Assembly: GCA_036785705.1 (NCBI GenBank)
Contig: JAWUZG010000036.1
Span: 12,333,501 to 12,397,500, forward strand
Source of the DNA: Acanthornis magna
Lineage: Eukaryota > Chordata > Aves > Passeriformes > Acanthizidae
Direction: 5' to 3'
Length of the DNA: 64,000 bases
This document shows positions 21,146 to 35,300 of the stretch, piece by piece. A program made the translations under genes and the position numbers. The notes beneath the pieces are model-generated. The model did not search any database. It had not been told where the DNA came from and worked only from the letters and a program-made list of their open reading frames with translations. Positions within the stretch are counted from its first letter, which is position 1. Every line of letters begins with the position of its first letter.

Positions 21146-24100
21146 AAGTGAATGATTTAAAAATACATCCCCTGTAGTGAAAAAAAAACAAAAACACAAG
21201 CAAAGAGACCTTATTCTGCTGGTATTCTAGAAGTGACTAATTTTTTATCTAATGCAATCTTAATGCCAATTAATCATAAGGGTTTCTGAACAAATGTTTG
21301 CATTTTAATAGGAATGAAAGAAATTTGTATGTTGAATATGTTCTTGAATATGTTCTTGGTTCTTCCTGTGCTCAGAGGAGCTGACTCACCAGCTGATGCT
21401 AATATCCAGTTTGTACTAATATGATCAAAGTATAAGGGTGTAAAATTACTCACATTGCCAGTTCATTGATTTACATACTAAATGTTCCTCATTTTATTGC
21501 TGTAAGTGAAAAATACGGAAAATTACAAATAACAGAGAAGAGGTGGTGAAATGTTTCTGTTCCTCTATCTAAACCCACATAGGCAAAGAGGTGAGAAGGT
21601 GCTGCTTTCATAGTAGATATTTTGAGTGATAAGTATAGGTATTAAGTCAATAGCAAATATTTTGTTGGTACATTTTAAATATTTGTCTTTGAAATCACAG
21701 AAATTTTTGGGGTAGGAAGGAAGTGCAGCTTTCCACAAAGCAGTATTTGTTTGCATTTGCCTGGTAAATCCAGTCCTAATAGATCTAGCTGCCATGAAGT
21801 CAAAAGCTGTGGTAATGTCCTGTCCCAGTGCCATGCTAGAAAATCACTTGCTTAGTCACTGACCTTTGGAGAGGCAGTGTAGGAGCTGTCTCCTGGGAAA
21901 GCTGCAAACCTAGAAGAGCCTGTTGTTTCAGCCTCTCTCTTAATGAAGGAACCTCCCTGGTGCTTCCTTGCACACAGACTCAGTGTTGTCTAGGGTGGCA
22001 TCTCGAGATCAAAGCATCTAATGATGCTTTCTCACATAAAGGACCAAGAAAAGCACCAAACACGTCCAGAATTAGCCATGCTTTGGAGTAAGTGAGAGGT
22101 GTCTTGCTAAGGGGGAAGCTTCATTGGATTTGTGATTGCTGTGTACTCTAAGCATCAGTAGGATAAAGAGCATTCCTCCTTCTAAGGTGGTGACCTTCAG
22201 ACTGGGATGAAAGACTTTGTAAGGTTCACAGGCTGGGTAGATTTACACCCCAAGTGTATAAAGGAAAAATGCTGCACATGTACATACTTATACAGCCTCT
22301 CAGTCAGAAGGAACTGTTGATGCCGTCAAATTGCCTGCAGAATGACAGGGCGCATTGATGGCTCTCATTCTAAAAAATGCCCAGGGAATTTCAGTTGCAG
22401 GGTTGATTAGGGAATGACCTGTTCTCAGGAAATACAAAAATCACAAGGAAATCTGAAAAATACAGTCCTTCTGAGAGTTGAGATGGTGACTCTGAAGATG
22501 AAGACTCTGTAGTAGAGACAGATAACTATTTCATGCATACCTGCTTGGGCAGGGCTGGGTTTGCTCCTTTCAGATTCCCTCTCTTTCCATGTTTACATTA
22601 TTCTGCCCATGATGGGTCACTGAGTGCAGGGTGGCAGCTAAGGACAGTAGTGCAGGAGGGAACATGTGAGCATTTTTTCTTTTTTCTGGGTCCCTGCCAT
22701 AGTATGACATGCTAAAGAAGGGGAGAGAAACCACTGGAGGGAAAATTCATGCTAGGATTGCAGCAGCTACCAGCACCCCTGGACGAGTGTGAGAGTGAGA
22801 AGAGAAGGTCATGTACCATCAGATCATTATGAATTCCACAGATGTTCTTTGTATTTTATATTTCTTTATACAACCCTTTGTGTGATTTTCATACTTTTAG
22901 AGCCTACATTGAGTTTAGTGAGGGCTGTGATTTCACAATAATTCTAAGCAACTTTCAATAGTTTCCACCAACTACACTGAAAGCAACTACTGTTTGTAAT
23001 TCTAGCATGTGCCACACACATATTGTAGAAGCAGATAAAATTGTCCTCTGCTTGCTATGAGAAACCTAGGCAAAGACCTTCAAGACCAGAAAATGCCTCC
23101 ATTTTAGTGTGACCTGAAGAAAGAATCTTATGTCTTAATCTCCAAACCACAGCTCCTGGCTCTCATGAGATGGCTTTCAAGTTAATTGTCTCCTGAAGGT
23201 TATTTCTCAGGCTCTGGGTACCTCTGTTGGCTTACTTGGCTTGTTACTCAAGCCTGACATTGTCTTTTGATTATTCCTGGTATTCATCTTGCTCTTATCT
23301 TGGCCTGTTTGTTTCTCATCCTCCCTCAACAGAGTTGGCATTACTACCTTCCCAAGCTCTTCTCTTAGAAGATCTGACAATTTTTTTCATCTCCCAAGGC
23401 ATATCTATTAATTCCCCTACTTGTTTCCTTATCTCTGCCAAGTTTCTCACCTGCTCATTTCCCCAGAGCTATGACAGCACAGCTCTTACTTATTCCAGGA
23501 CATTTCTTACCTCCCTCACCATACTTCTTCTTTGTTTGTTTTGTCATATGTTCCATCTGCCCATGGATTTAATCTCTTCTTTCCTCTCCCAGCTGATATA
23601 GTTACTGTAGAGTTGCTGTGAGAAACCCTGCTTTGCCAATTCTAGTCCATCAGAGCAGCTAGTGTGGCAACAGGGATGGACTCACAGGTACTCCTAGTGT
23701 CTGCCAAGTCCAGGCAGTCCACAGATGGTGCATCCAGCACCATGAATGGGCAAGTAAAACACCCCAAATGTGGGCTGTAAATGTCAATAGGACAGGAAAC
23801 AGGAAAAAGGACTGAGTTTATGACTATAGTTTTGCACAGGGACTTTTTAAAAATGAAAGAGTAATGCACAAAAGTAAATGACTATTTGCATCAGTGACAA
23901 TAGAAATCACTAGCAAGGATTTCACATCTCTCAGACAGCTGGTCCCAAAATACACATCACCCTGTGCCCAGGCCTGCAGCTTCTTTTGTGATTTCACTGA
24001 TGGCCTTTGAGAGCTCCAGAGAGTGAGGTGACTCTGCAGAGCTGGGTTCCTCTGAGAGCTGCAGGAACAAGTGCCCTCCATACCTCTTCCAGACCTGCTG

Positions 24101-26124
24101 GTTGTGTTGCCTCTTCCATCTCAAGAGCTGTTACCCTTTCACTAACCACACCAGCTTTGTTAACACCAGGCCCAGTTGCTCTGCAGAAATTCAATTTATG
24201 GGCTCTCAGTCTGAGCAGTACAAGAGCTTATCCAGGCTGGTAGGCATCACTGCAAGTCAGCTACATGCAGGTGCAAAGAGCTAGGTCTTTGCCTAGGGCC
24301 TCTGTGAATTTTGCACCTTCTCTTTGTTGCACTGCAAGCTTATGTCGTTCAGATGAGGTTATGTACTGATTTATTCCTGCTTGCTGCGTTGAGATCAAAA
24401 AACTCTTTTTTTTTTTTTAATTCTGCATTGTAATTCTGTGCTCAGCAATTGTTTCTTATTACTCAGTATAGCCTGTACTGAAGGTAAAATGCCGTGAACA
24501 AAGGTTGTTAGTTTTAACTAGCTTCTTTTCAGACAAGAGGAAGGATTTTCTGCATCATATATTTTTGCTGTAGCATGCACTGAGTCCTTCTCATCAGAGT
24601 TTATCATGTTCAGATAACCAGCTCTTGGAATGTATGTGGGTTGTGACTTTAATTTGCTTATTAATGAAAAAGCAGCATCACAGCAATGGCATTTGTGTAG
24701 ATGAATCCCTCTGCTATGATGAAAGAATTTATCTTAATATTCTAAGAATGCAATTGTCCTGAGTCAAGTTCTACTAATCAGAAACTATAAAGCAGCCCAG
24801 TTCTTATGAGCAATGCCAAGTGAGGGGAATGCAGGTAATCAAAAGAATGTGGCTTTGCAAATGAAACCCCTGAAAATAGGCAAGTGCTTTTTTGCAGCTT
24901 ACTCCTGGTGCTCATAAAAATAAATAACTATAAATGAGAGTAGTACATTTTTAACATGTAGGAGTTGCAAAGTACAGTGAGTCAGAGGTACGATTAACAA
25001 ATTTCATTATTGGAGACAAAAATAGCATGCAATTATCCAGCAATAAGAAAAACATTTGAAATCAACCTTTTCTTGGTGATCTCCTACACATTGTCATTTC
25101 TTGCTTTGGGCCATGTCAGAAAGCTCTTACTAAGTAAACGTTTTCTGGAAGGGCAAGATTTTAATCTGAACAGGAGATCTCCTAAATTAGAGGCAGAGCA
25201 ATAAATTTCCACTTGGAGGCTTTGTGCCACCTTTTCTCTGATAGCAAGAGACTAAGCAAAGTCATCCCTGAGAAAGAAGCAGAAACGAAACCAGATGGCT
25301 GGAGATGTCTCCCATACATTGTGGTGAAGCTAAGACTACTTTTACAGCTGTTTTACAGTCAGCTGCAACTTGGCGCTGTGTTTTGTATTTCTGTTTCTTT
25401 AGCAATGTTAGGTGGACATGCAAAGAAAGCATAAGATCAGAGCAAAGCCACTCAGCATCTGACTCTAGAAGGTTTGGGAGAATTTTTGAAGGGTCTTGTG
25501 AAATATTTTAAAAGACTGCTCCTTCAGTGAGTATCCAAATTACAGAAGTCATGGAGGTATGAAAATTCCTTCATATGAAATGTAGGGACTTTTTGTGCTT
25601 TAACGGTTGGGAGAGGATGGTGAGATTGTGAAAAAAAAAAGAGATCTGCAAATATATTATTAAGAGTTCACAAAGATCTCAAAATGATGAGTAAAACTGA
25701 AAGAAAATGAATCATCTATCCTTTGGATCTAAAGTGCTACTACCTGTGCTACATATGCATCTCAGACAAGCATAAGGGATGGGTTAAAATTTTTAGCGAT
25801 TAGTAATAAATCATTGTCTTAGACCATTGTTGTACAATTCAGAAAAATTAAACTTTTTCATGCCTTGGGGCCTAATTTTCCTCACTCACAAACATAAATT
25901 GGTTGTCTTAACCGATAATATTAAGCAGACTAAAAGGGCAATATAATTCAGGATGACACACCAAACAAATTCCTCAAATCTATCCATTTCACAGTCCTCT
26001 CTTTGCAGAGGCTGTGGCTGAATCAGTGTCTTGCTCACTCTCCTCCAGCCACCCTTTGCCATGGGCTCTGTGGGAGGGGAACTCCTTTGGCCCCTCTCTT
26101 TCTGTTGGGTCTCTGATCACCCGC
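21146..26124. other. Single-copy non-coding sequence
   Basis: About 5 kb with no recognised gene or transposon. A 12-bp unit, TTGAATATGTTC, is duplicated at 21332-21355. A pyrimidine-rich stretch at 23227-23601 leaves a 124-codon frame open, rich in Ser, Leu and Phe, as expected of a composition artefact. Confidence 0.6.
21332..21355. repeat. 12-bp tandem duplication
   Basis: TTGAATATGTTC is present twice in direct succession. Confidence 0.9.
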
Positions 26125-26685
26125 AGGAGCAGGGCAGGGATTGTCCCCTGGACTGGGCACTGCTGAGGCCACAGCTCGAGTGCTGTGTCCAGTTCTGGGC
26201 CCCTGAGTGCAAGAAAGACATTGAGGGGCTGGAGCGAGTCCAGAGAAGGGCAACGGAGCTGGGGAAGGGTCTGGAGCACAAGTGCTGTGAGGAGCAGCTG
26301 AGGGAGCTGGGGGTGTTCAGCCTGGAGAGAAGGAGGCTCAGGGGAGACCTTATCACACTGTACAACCGCCTGAAAGGAGGCTGTGGCCAGGTGGAGGTTG
26401 GCCTCTTCTCCCAACTAACAAGCAATAGAACAAGAAGACATGGCCTCAAGTTGTGCCAAGGGAAGTCTAGATTGCATATTTAGAAGAATTTCTTCATTGG
26501 AAGGGTTTTAAAGCATTGGAACAGACTGCCCAGTGAAGTGGTGGAGTCACCATGCTTGGAAGTGCTCAGAATGGTTGTGGATATGGTGCTTGAGGACATG
26601 GCTTCAAGGTGAATATGGTGGTGCTGTGTTAATGGTTGGGCTTGATCACCTTAAAGGTCTCTTCCAACCTTAAGGATTCTACGAT
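26125..26685 (+). mobile_element. CR1 LINE, 5'-truncated, with ORF2 C-terminal remnant (copy B)
   Basis: A 561-bp plus-strand CR1 3' fragment. The ORF2 C-terminal frame runs open from the truncation point to a premature TAG at 26481-26483. It includes [18 protein letters not shown] and [15 protein letters not shown]. The same frame then continues to the normal ORF2 stop TGA at 26610-26612, so this copy is damaged by one nonsense codon only. A short 3' UTR of about 73 bp follows, with GATCACCTTAAAGGTCTCTT and the terminal GATTCTACGAT. Bases 26125-26356 match copy A (15110 down to 14880) with one substitution and one single-base gap. The remainder is much less similar. The sequence upstream of 26125 is unrelated to CR1, fixing the truncation point. 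Confidence 0.93.
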
Positions 26686-29600
26686 ATGCAGGCAGACCCA
26701 GCTGGCCTCTCCTTGGAGGTAGTGAATTTCTCAAACACACACAAACCCAGAACTTGTTTTAGCTCCCAGAAATAAACTCTAATGTCACAGTTTAGGTTTC
26801 ACAGAGGAGTGATTTTGAAGGACTTCCAAAGCAACAGTGTTGTCAGTTTGGATCTGGCTTTTTTAATCTCATGACTGGAATGTCTAGACCAGGTTTCTAC
26901 ACTTCCCCATGATCATAAAATTATCTCACCAAAATGCTGTACAAACACAAGGCTGTCTTTCATCTGCCAAGAGGAGTCTGGACTGCTGAACTTCTGTCTG
27001 CAGCTCCTGAATTTCCACTTGCACTGAACTCCATGATTTTTTGCTGGTGAGCACTGTGCCTGGCAGAAGCGCATGGAAGAAATATGTCCCTGACCCTATC
27101 TTTGAACCGAGTGTCTTCCTGCAGTTTGTAACAAGCCATCGGTTCTCAAAGTCTGGCCTAAGCTGCTGCAGTGTTTTGAGAAATGGTGTGAGCTTTGAGG
27201 CAGGATCAGCTCAGGTTGAATCCAACAGTGATCTAAATTCTGGTGGGGAAGCAGTAAGAGGTATAGAAGGCTCGCTGTCTGTGCCTGTCAGTTAGAGGCA
27301 GTGCTTATGGATGTGACAGCGTAACACCAATGTGGTCTACAAAGGGGAAAATACAGCTTTATCATTTGGACAGCAGAAAGTATCGGTCTACATGGTAACT
27401 GCTTTTGCCTTCTTGTAAATCTTGTCCCTGTTTTGGAGTTTGTGATATTATTGCAACCTTTTCTTAATGAGTAGGTCACCATCTCCTGGAGTCTTAGGAA
27501 GAGTTCTCTGAGCACATCAAATATTTAGTGCACTGGTTTTCATGAAGAGCATTCTGTTGGTTTGTTTTTCTGTTTTGGAGAGTTTTGATATATCAGCCTC
27601 TAGAATACCAGTATATCAGTAAATTCTTCAATTCTTTTTTCAAGAAAAAGCTTAAAAAAATTATTAATTCAACAAACTGGAAAGCAGGGCTGCCAAGACT
27701 GACATGAACTGCAATTCAGCTGCTTAACCGTGGTTTACACTGTCTCCAGTGATGCAGGACCAGTTTTGGGCTCAAAGATCTCGCTGGGAGCCCTGGTCAA
27801 GAGACAGTTGATGCCCAATATAATTACTAACCCTAACACGAGTTTGGTATATACAGACATCACTCTTGACATATAACCTGAGGTGGGGAGGATGGCCGGC
27901 TGTAAACTGAATTTGACAATGTAATATGCTTTCATGTAGGTGGTAAGGAACATGTTCAGCCCCAAAAATAGCCATGCAGACCTTGAAAAGACAACGTGAA
28001 TTCACAAAGATAAGTGGGAGAGCAGTTGTGCTAAGGTACTGGAGTTGTGAGTGGATCTGCTTAGAGTTTTTCGTGTGCTTGGTTACTCATGATCCTCCAT
28101 TGACATTTGTTACGAGTGCACAAAGCGGGGCTGTGGAAGGAGAGATGAGCAATCCCGTTATCCTGATGGAGGTGTTGATCTTCAACAGAGGACTGCCACA
28201 GTTTTTGCCCAGCACCCCACTTGCTCTGTGGGCTCTCTGCACCTGTTCTAACACCCTATACAGATATGGCATTGTCTTGTCTTGCAAATGCATGGGCTCC
28301 CAGCACAGGGCAACGGGAATCTGGACAGCCGTAAAGCAGAGTGTATTCTGTAAACCATTGCCTGAGAGGTGCAAAGGGATTGTTCATGTACGGAAAAGTC
28401 CCAGGCACCCCAAAGAAGCTTCTCCAGCAACATTCAAAGGCTTCATCTCCAAGCTTATGTGTCATTATAGACACCAGCAGTAGCCACCTGGCCATTATTT
28501 ATTTTTGTTGCATATGTGTGAGGAAAAGCTCAATACCTTTTGGATGTTGTGGTTTACACCACCATTATTCATGTCTTTTCCCAGGCCTCTAAAAGCTGGG
28601 AAAGTCACCTTGTGCTCAACCAATACTGGGTGTATCCCTCTTTGGCTATTGTCAGGGAGCCAGCATTTAATCTCTTGGCAGGCGCGTTGCAGTCACATAA
28701 TGGAGGCAGGAACTCAGCTGAAATAAAGCAATGCTGAGAGCTTGTCAGAAATGTAAATGACACTGCACCTATTGTCAGTGACCTATCTTCCATTGTTCTC
28801 ACAGTTGTTTCCCAGCTGAAAAAATGCTGGGAAGCCTGCATGATGAAACCAGAGCCTGTTTACTGTAACATGCTCTGTCAGGAACTGCTAGCTGATCTCA
28901 TGCTGCCAGTAGCATGCATCTGTGGAAAGGAAAACTGAGTACTGAAACCCAGTGTTCACAGTGCTGCAAAGCTGCAGCCTCAGAGTTTCCTCTGCCTGTG
29001 TCAGTAATGCAGGGCAGGATGAAAATGAACTTTACCTTAATCAGGGGGGAAAGGTGGTTCCTGCTGACCTGTGCTGGAAGTAAAGCTAGAAGGATCTCAC
29101 AAGGTTTGTTCCAGAAGACTAAGGATTGCTCTGCAGGGAAAAGAGAAAGAATAGGAATTTAGATCTGAGCCAAGCAAAAAAACCCTTTAACCTCAGGAAG
29201 TTTGTGAGGGATTTCTGTATGCAGTTTGTTTAGCTGTCTTTAAATAATAGAAACCTGAGAAATGGTGGTTTTTAGAAGCTGAAAATAAATACACAGCATG
29301 TCAAAAGAGGAGTTACAAAGAGGGACAAGAGAAAATAATTTTCCAGTTCCTCCTCTTCCTCTTAAGAACACAATATTAAAAAAAAAAGACAAAGTTGTTT
29401 TTTATTCTTTCCCCCCAAAATTTCTTTGATACCTTCCTTGTACTGGTGGCCATTTCAGTACATGTCAGCAAATTTAGTAGTATCTATCTCATTAGGACAA
29501 CAGCAGTGGCAAGTCAGATGCAACTAATGACACCATGTCTGTACATCACAGAGGTACTGCTCATCACTTTTGAGAGGAGTTTCCCATGAGGTAATGGCAT

Positions 29601-32059
29601 GAGTCAGCATGGAGGCTGTACAGCGCAGACACAACGAAACAGGTAATTTGAACAGAGATAAGTGTGATTTGTTTTGTGCCTGTAGCCTTTGACCAGCGCT
29701 CTGATCACACCGAGTTTTTTTTTTTCCCAGCTCTTAAGTTTGCAAGAATGGTAAAACTGTAGGGATACATTCACTTCTGTTTCTGCACATCCCAGAAAGA
29801 AGCTGCAAGGGCCAAACTAAGAAAATTAGTTACTTGTTGGTACCTGCCAAACAGTGAGTGCACAAAGTAAGATTTGGTCTATGGACAATTTTAGCAATGT
29901 TGGTAGAGGTGACATATTTGTTCCTGGTTTGGTAGAAGCTGGCTTGGATATATGAAAATGTATTGCTGTGAGAAGAATTTTTTTTTTTTTTTAAATCAGA
30001 AATACTACCTTAATCTAATAATAAAAACATATAAATATGCAAATACAACCTGTGCATCACTTAGGTCTTCTTCCCTTTTCATTTAACTGTCTTTCACCTT
30101 GCTGTATGTAAATGGAACTGCTCTCCTCTGAGACACCCTCCATTATGGGCTCCTTGGAGGCAGGGGAACAAAATGCAAGTCTTTTATTCACATCAGATTG
30201 TCACCTTCTCTTTCCGATAACACCACAATAAAATATAGCTACTGTTTGTTTCGTGGTGGAACTTCAATGACTTTCATCTTAATCCTGAATAGCAGAGACA
30301 CCATATCAATGTGTACCTTACTTATTCACATAAACCTTGATATGGATTACTTGATGATATCGTGGCATTAATTTTTTTTGTGCAGAGCACATTTTTCTAC
30401 TTATTTCTAAAACTCTGCTCCATTGCTTGGGTTCTAGAAGTAGTCACATGTCTGTATTTTGCATTTTAAACCTGCCATCAGAGAACAGCTTAGCAATACC
30501 TGTTGCTGATATCTTCCTACCTCCATCTCACTTGCCTTTAATCCAGTGAGTGGGTGTTTGCCTTTGATTGTAAGAAAGTTCTCAGATGTATCACCTTTCA
30601 TTTCCAAACACCTGGAAGGTAACTTCCAGTTGTTTGACCATTTTACCTATCCTGCCCAAACTTAAGGCAAGGTAGAAAGGAGATTCTGCAGTGTTCCAAA
30701 TTATAACAGGATTTTTTTTTTTTTCTCCATAGATTGACCTGGTAATATTGCATAAGGAATTTTATGAGTGGATTTTCTTTTAGTTTGTGTGGATGAAATT
30801 GCCAGGTTGGGAAAGTATAAATTCAATAAAATGTGAGAGTTTATTTCACTGTTTGAGCTAAGAAAGAAATCTGCAGTCTCTTGAGGAACTGTTAATAAGT
30901 TAAATTGCTTAAGACCTTGCTAAACCTGACTTTTTCCACATTAAAAAGAATTCATAATTTTATTGGTTATTTGAAAATTATTTTGTGATTAAAACTTTTA
31001 GCATATAACGGGTGAAAGAAAGGAAGGAAATAACCACACAGAAGCACAGTAGTGTGTGAATACACAGTAGCACTAAAAATTTTGTTTAAAAGTGTCTAGG
31101 TTTGGATTCATATCCTTGAACAACCCCAAACACACAGTCCTCTTGACTCTGGTCAAAAGAATCCTCTTTATCAAAACTGAAAGGAAATGAATACTATTAA
31201 TTGAACAGATATGCAGTTTTGTTATATGAACTAGTGTAGAAAGGAAAAGACAAAAAGGCTATTGAACCAATGTAGAATGATTTTAAGTATTTTTCTCATT
31301 CTTTACACAAACAGCAAACATCACTACTGTGTTCTCTCATCAAACTTAAGCCACCCCCATGATCATGGGTACTGTGGAGCCGTAGTTTAGATGGTGCTGA
31401 GACCTACTTTTCAGCTCTCAGCTGTCTTTTTGCAGAGCTGTAGAGCTTGTTTTATGCCACGGTCAGACCAAATGTGACAGAAAAACTACGGTGTGCAAAC
31501 CGCAACAGCCAACAGGTAGGTTCATGATTCAAATATTTAACATCCTTGCATTTAAAAAACGAACAAACAAACAGCTTACAAAGAGAAGGAGGGAAGAGTG
31601 CATTAAAAATGTACTTACTGTGGACATGCCACTCAGCGTCCTGCTAGTCTGCGTGTTGGGATTTGTTCATCTCCAGTTGCCGTGTGATGTTTTCTTCAGA
31701 CTGGCAGATGAGGTGTTTCTTCATGCTTTTGGGTCTAGATCCCATGCAGGAAGGTGATTATGTCAGAAAATCTGATCAGTAAAGCAAAATTCTCTTGAGC
31801 CTGAAAAAACAGAGACATGGGTTGCAGCCTGAGGCACAAGAGTCATCGTGAGGCTCTTTGAACCCAGACACAACATGGGATATGTAAGGAATTGCACAAA
31901 CTCATGAATTTTGGACTTTTGCACTTAATCCACTGACACAGGAATAATTTACTAGCCAGAATTAAGGTTCGCCCTCTCACCATGTGGTGAGTGTGTGTAG
32001 TGAGGGGAAACTTTCTCTTCCCCTCATGACACCTTGTGCATCCTCTCTCTTTTCCCTAG
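26686..32059. other. Single-copy non-coding sequence
   Basis: About 5.4 kb. Several overlapping open frames of 60-169 codons lie at 27974-28840 on both strands, in a locally GC-richer stretch. None resembles a protein I know and none has clear splice structure. A 15-base T-run lies at 29978-29992. Confidence 0.55.
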
Positions 32060-32359
32060 GGAATGAATCCCTTTGCTGCTTCCCTGCCCTGGCTGCTGTC
32101 CAGAGGAGCATACCCTCTCCTTCCCTGCTCCACAAACAGCTCACCCTTTCCCCCTTGCAGCAGGAGCAGGGCCTGTGCTGCCATTTAGAAGAAGACCCAG
32201 CTCAGGACACCGTGGCAGAGGGCACCTTGAACGGGGTCACCGCCAGTGTCGGTGCTCGGGAGCATGGGCAGCTCGAGGAGAGCAGGACACATGCAGGGGG
32301 TCCCAGAGTCTCTACAGTGAGCAGAAGGCAGCATTCCTTTCCCAGAGAGGCTCTGGATG
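32060..32359 (+). other. Possible 300-bp exon within the longest open frame of the window, unidentified
   Basis: A strong acceptor (CTCTTTTCCCTAG, ending at 32059) and a usable donor (ATG then GTGAGA at 32360) bound exactly 300 bp. The segment is GC-richer than its surroundings. It lies wholly inside a 214-codon open frame (31984-32628), the longest in the window; the first ATG of that frame is at codon 15. Predicted residues include LQQEQGLCCHLEEDPAQD and are unlike any domain I recognise. No neighbouring exon of the same kind was seen. It could be a lineage-specific or non-coding exon, but chance is the leading explanation. Confidence 0.18.
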
Positions 32360-35300
32360 GTGAGAACAACCACATTAAAAGATACAGAGCAGTGCTCTTG
32401 CAAATAAAATTGTGGGCAAGGTGCTATGATTTACACTGGCCTTGCACTGCACTAAAGGGTCTGCCTCACATCTTCCTTGAAAGTAATCAATCCAAGAAAT
32501 TTAGCAGTGGCACTGTGAAAAGGACAGAGCAAATCTCAAATGAACGCCATCCTCTGCTTCACTGTTTGTATATCTGGGGTACAAAAAATATCAAAAGGTG
32601 GACTGTAGACTGCTTTCCAAAAATATAAATAAAACACCATACTCAGGCATCAGATATCAATTTATTGCACTTATTTTATTGCTTCCATTTAATTTGCTGC
32701 TTGTATATAATGAAGGGAGAGACAGCAAAAACTGAATGTGACATATTAGAATATGCCTACACATTTTTTCCTTTTTTTCACACAAGTCATGAAATGAATA
32801 AAATAACATCAAAAAAAGTTAATAAAATTCAAATGTAACCCCAATTTTTACTAGCAGCATAGACAGCTTTTCTTTTATGCCTATGGATTTTTCTCCTCAG
32901 GAAAATAAACATTCTTTAAATCATCGCAAGGCGTGGAGAAAGAGATTTCCTCTGGGATACTGGCAGAAACTATTTAAAAGTTCAAGGCAAGAAGTTTCTA
33001 CAGCTTTCCTGGTGAGACAGTCCTGAAGCTCATTAGTGCTCATTGAGTCTTTCCTGCTCTTTAGGCCCACCCTTCCTTTATTTTCTTATAGTGAGCTATT
33101 AATTTGTAACAGTGGAATATAACAGGAAGCAGTCATGTTTGCAGCAAGTCAAAACCCTATATAATATTGCAAACTCCTGCTAATGTTTTCTGCTATAACA
33201 TCCAATAATTCTTGCTGACTAAATTACATTTTTATCCTGCTTCATATGACAGCGCATTCTTAGGGAAATGAAGTTGCTTTACTTGGCTTGAAATATGAGT
33301 AAAACCTAACAGAAACCTTTCCCTGAACCTTTTTTCGCCGTCTAAGCCTACTTGTGTTTGCAGTAATTCTGTATAAAGGTCACTTCCAATTTTCTTCACC
33401 CTGAAGGCTTCCCAGTAAAACCTCAGAAGATGTCCTGACAAGCTCTGCCTGACATCTTTGCCTCCAGTTTCACAGCGATGATGACACCACCGTGCTTGCT
33501 TCCCTGGGAACCTGGCAAAAGCACGATGGTGCACAAAGGGAGCCTTCACTCATTAAAACATACAGAGACGTTGTACAAAAAAAGCCTTTTCCATTTATCT
33601 CCAGGTAAGGTTTTTAAGGAGAGAAAAATGAAGAGAAGAGAGGAGAAGACTTTTAATGCACTTTTATAATAATGATTTCTATGGGACACCGAGCATATAA
33701 AATCTCAAGTTTCTGAAGATCTTAGTGACTGTTTATTCTGACATACATGTGTACCATCCCCTGTTAACTGCACAGACCCTGCAGACCCAAGTCATGCAGG
33801 CATGCAGAGTTTGGGAGCTGTGGTGCCATGAAGTACAGTCCTACAGCAACCTCAGTGACAGAGGTCACGAAATGCTGGCACTGCTGTTGGGAGTGAAAGT
33901 CATCCGACTTACGTGGAAATGCACTGCCCTGTTTCCCAAGCCAGTCTGGGCTGGAGCTGGGCTCCTCTGCAGAGTGCACAAACCAGTTCGCACTGTGTGA
34001 ACCATGGCTTGGGAGCAGAAGGCTCCTCGCCGTGCTGACCCCTGGGCCCTGCTCCTGTGTCCCCACCACCACTCTCACTCACCACCATCCAGCCTCCGGC
34101 ACTAAAATACATGTGCCAGAGTTGTTTTTTCATGTTATGTTTAGCTCTTTTTTTTAGCAAAGCACCTCATTAAGTCAGATTAATGAAAGGAACAGTATGC
34201 CAGTTGGCCAGTTTTTAGCACACACTGAATGCTGTCTTGAATAGTTCCCATAATATTAATGTATAGTGTCTTTGTCCTCAGGGCATTTGCTATTATCAGA
34301 TGTTTCTCCCTCTTCCTGCTGCATGAAGCTCAAAATTGCAACATATGCTGCAAAACACATACCTTTGTTTCTTAACTCCTGCACCCACATTTTCACCTGA
34401 TGTTTATCAGCATAGCTAAAATCAGTCTAGGGTAGATATTCAGCTCTTCTGAAGATACGCTGCCACGCACCTGGGTCTGCCTGGTTGATTGCTCCTAAAG
34501 CTCTTGCAACAGGATAGATTTCCCTGCAACCCTTCCTTCATCTCCACAAGTATGCAAAGCAGTGCTTATGTCTTCAGAGTCAGGGATTTAGCAGCTGGGG
34601 CAAAATCTGCCTAACGACAGAGTGAAATGGATTTTGTGCACTGAAAGTACCCTAGGAGCAGGCAGTGAACATCCGAGCTGGTGTGCACATGTGGTCTTTG
34701 GGACCACAGATCGTCTCTGGGGTGCCCTGCCCATGGAAGGGTCACTGCTGCCAGAGACTCATCACTACTTTTTTGCCCCACATTGCCAGACAGCGCAGTG
34801 GCCTGATGTTCCTGTGCCTCCCACAGTGTCCAGGAAAACTGGGTTGGACCTTATGAGCAGCAGACATTACTGTCAGGTTCATCTACCCACATACAAACCC
34901 CTCCACCAGGAGAAGACTGGAGGGAAGAGCACTGGGCAGGGAGATCGTGAGCCTCAGGAGGCAGTCACTGATACATGAGGACTGGCAGCATGAGTGATGG
35001 CCCTAAAAATCTTCTTAATTGGCTTTTCTTGAAGAGTAGTTCCCCGAAAAAATTCCAGCATTGAGAAAGGAAAATCAGTGGGGGTGTATGGTCGAGTTAG
35101 GGTCAATGGGTTTTTTCAAATGTGTCCTGTGACTGAGGGCAATCATATTTCAGCACTTTTTTTAAAACCTCAGATGAACACTGATTTTTCAGGTTTTCTC
35201 GTATTTTGTCTTTGAGAACCAAATATTACCACAGATACGGTTTCTTCTGCTCAGTAAGTGGTCACTAGCTATTTCAGTCTAGGAGGAAAAGAAATCCTTT

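Noticed and set aside
27139..27165. GGTTCTCAAAGTCTGGCC resembles the start of a mammalian hAT repeat (MER5-like)
   Set aside because: The similarity does not extend beyond about 18 bases, and that family is mammalian.
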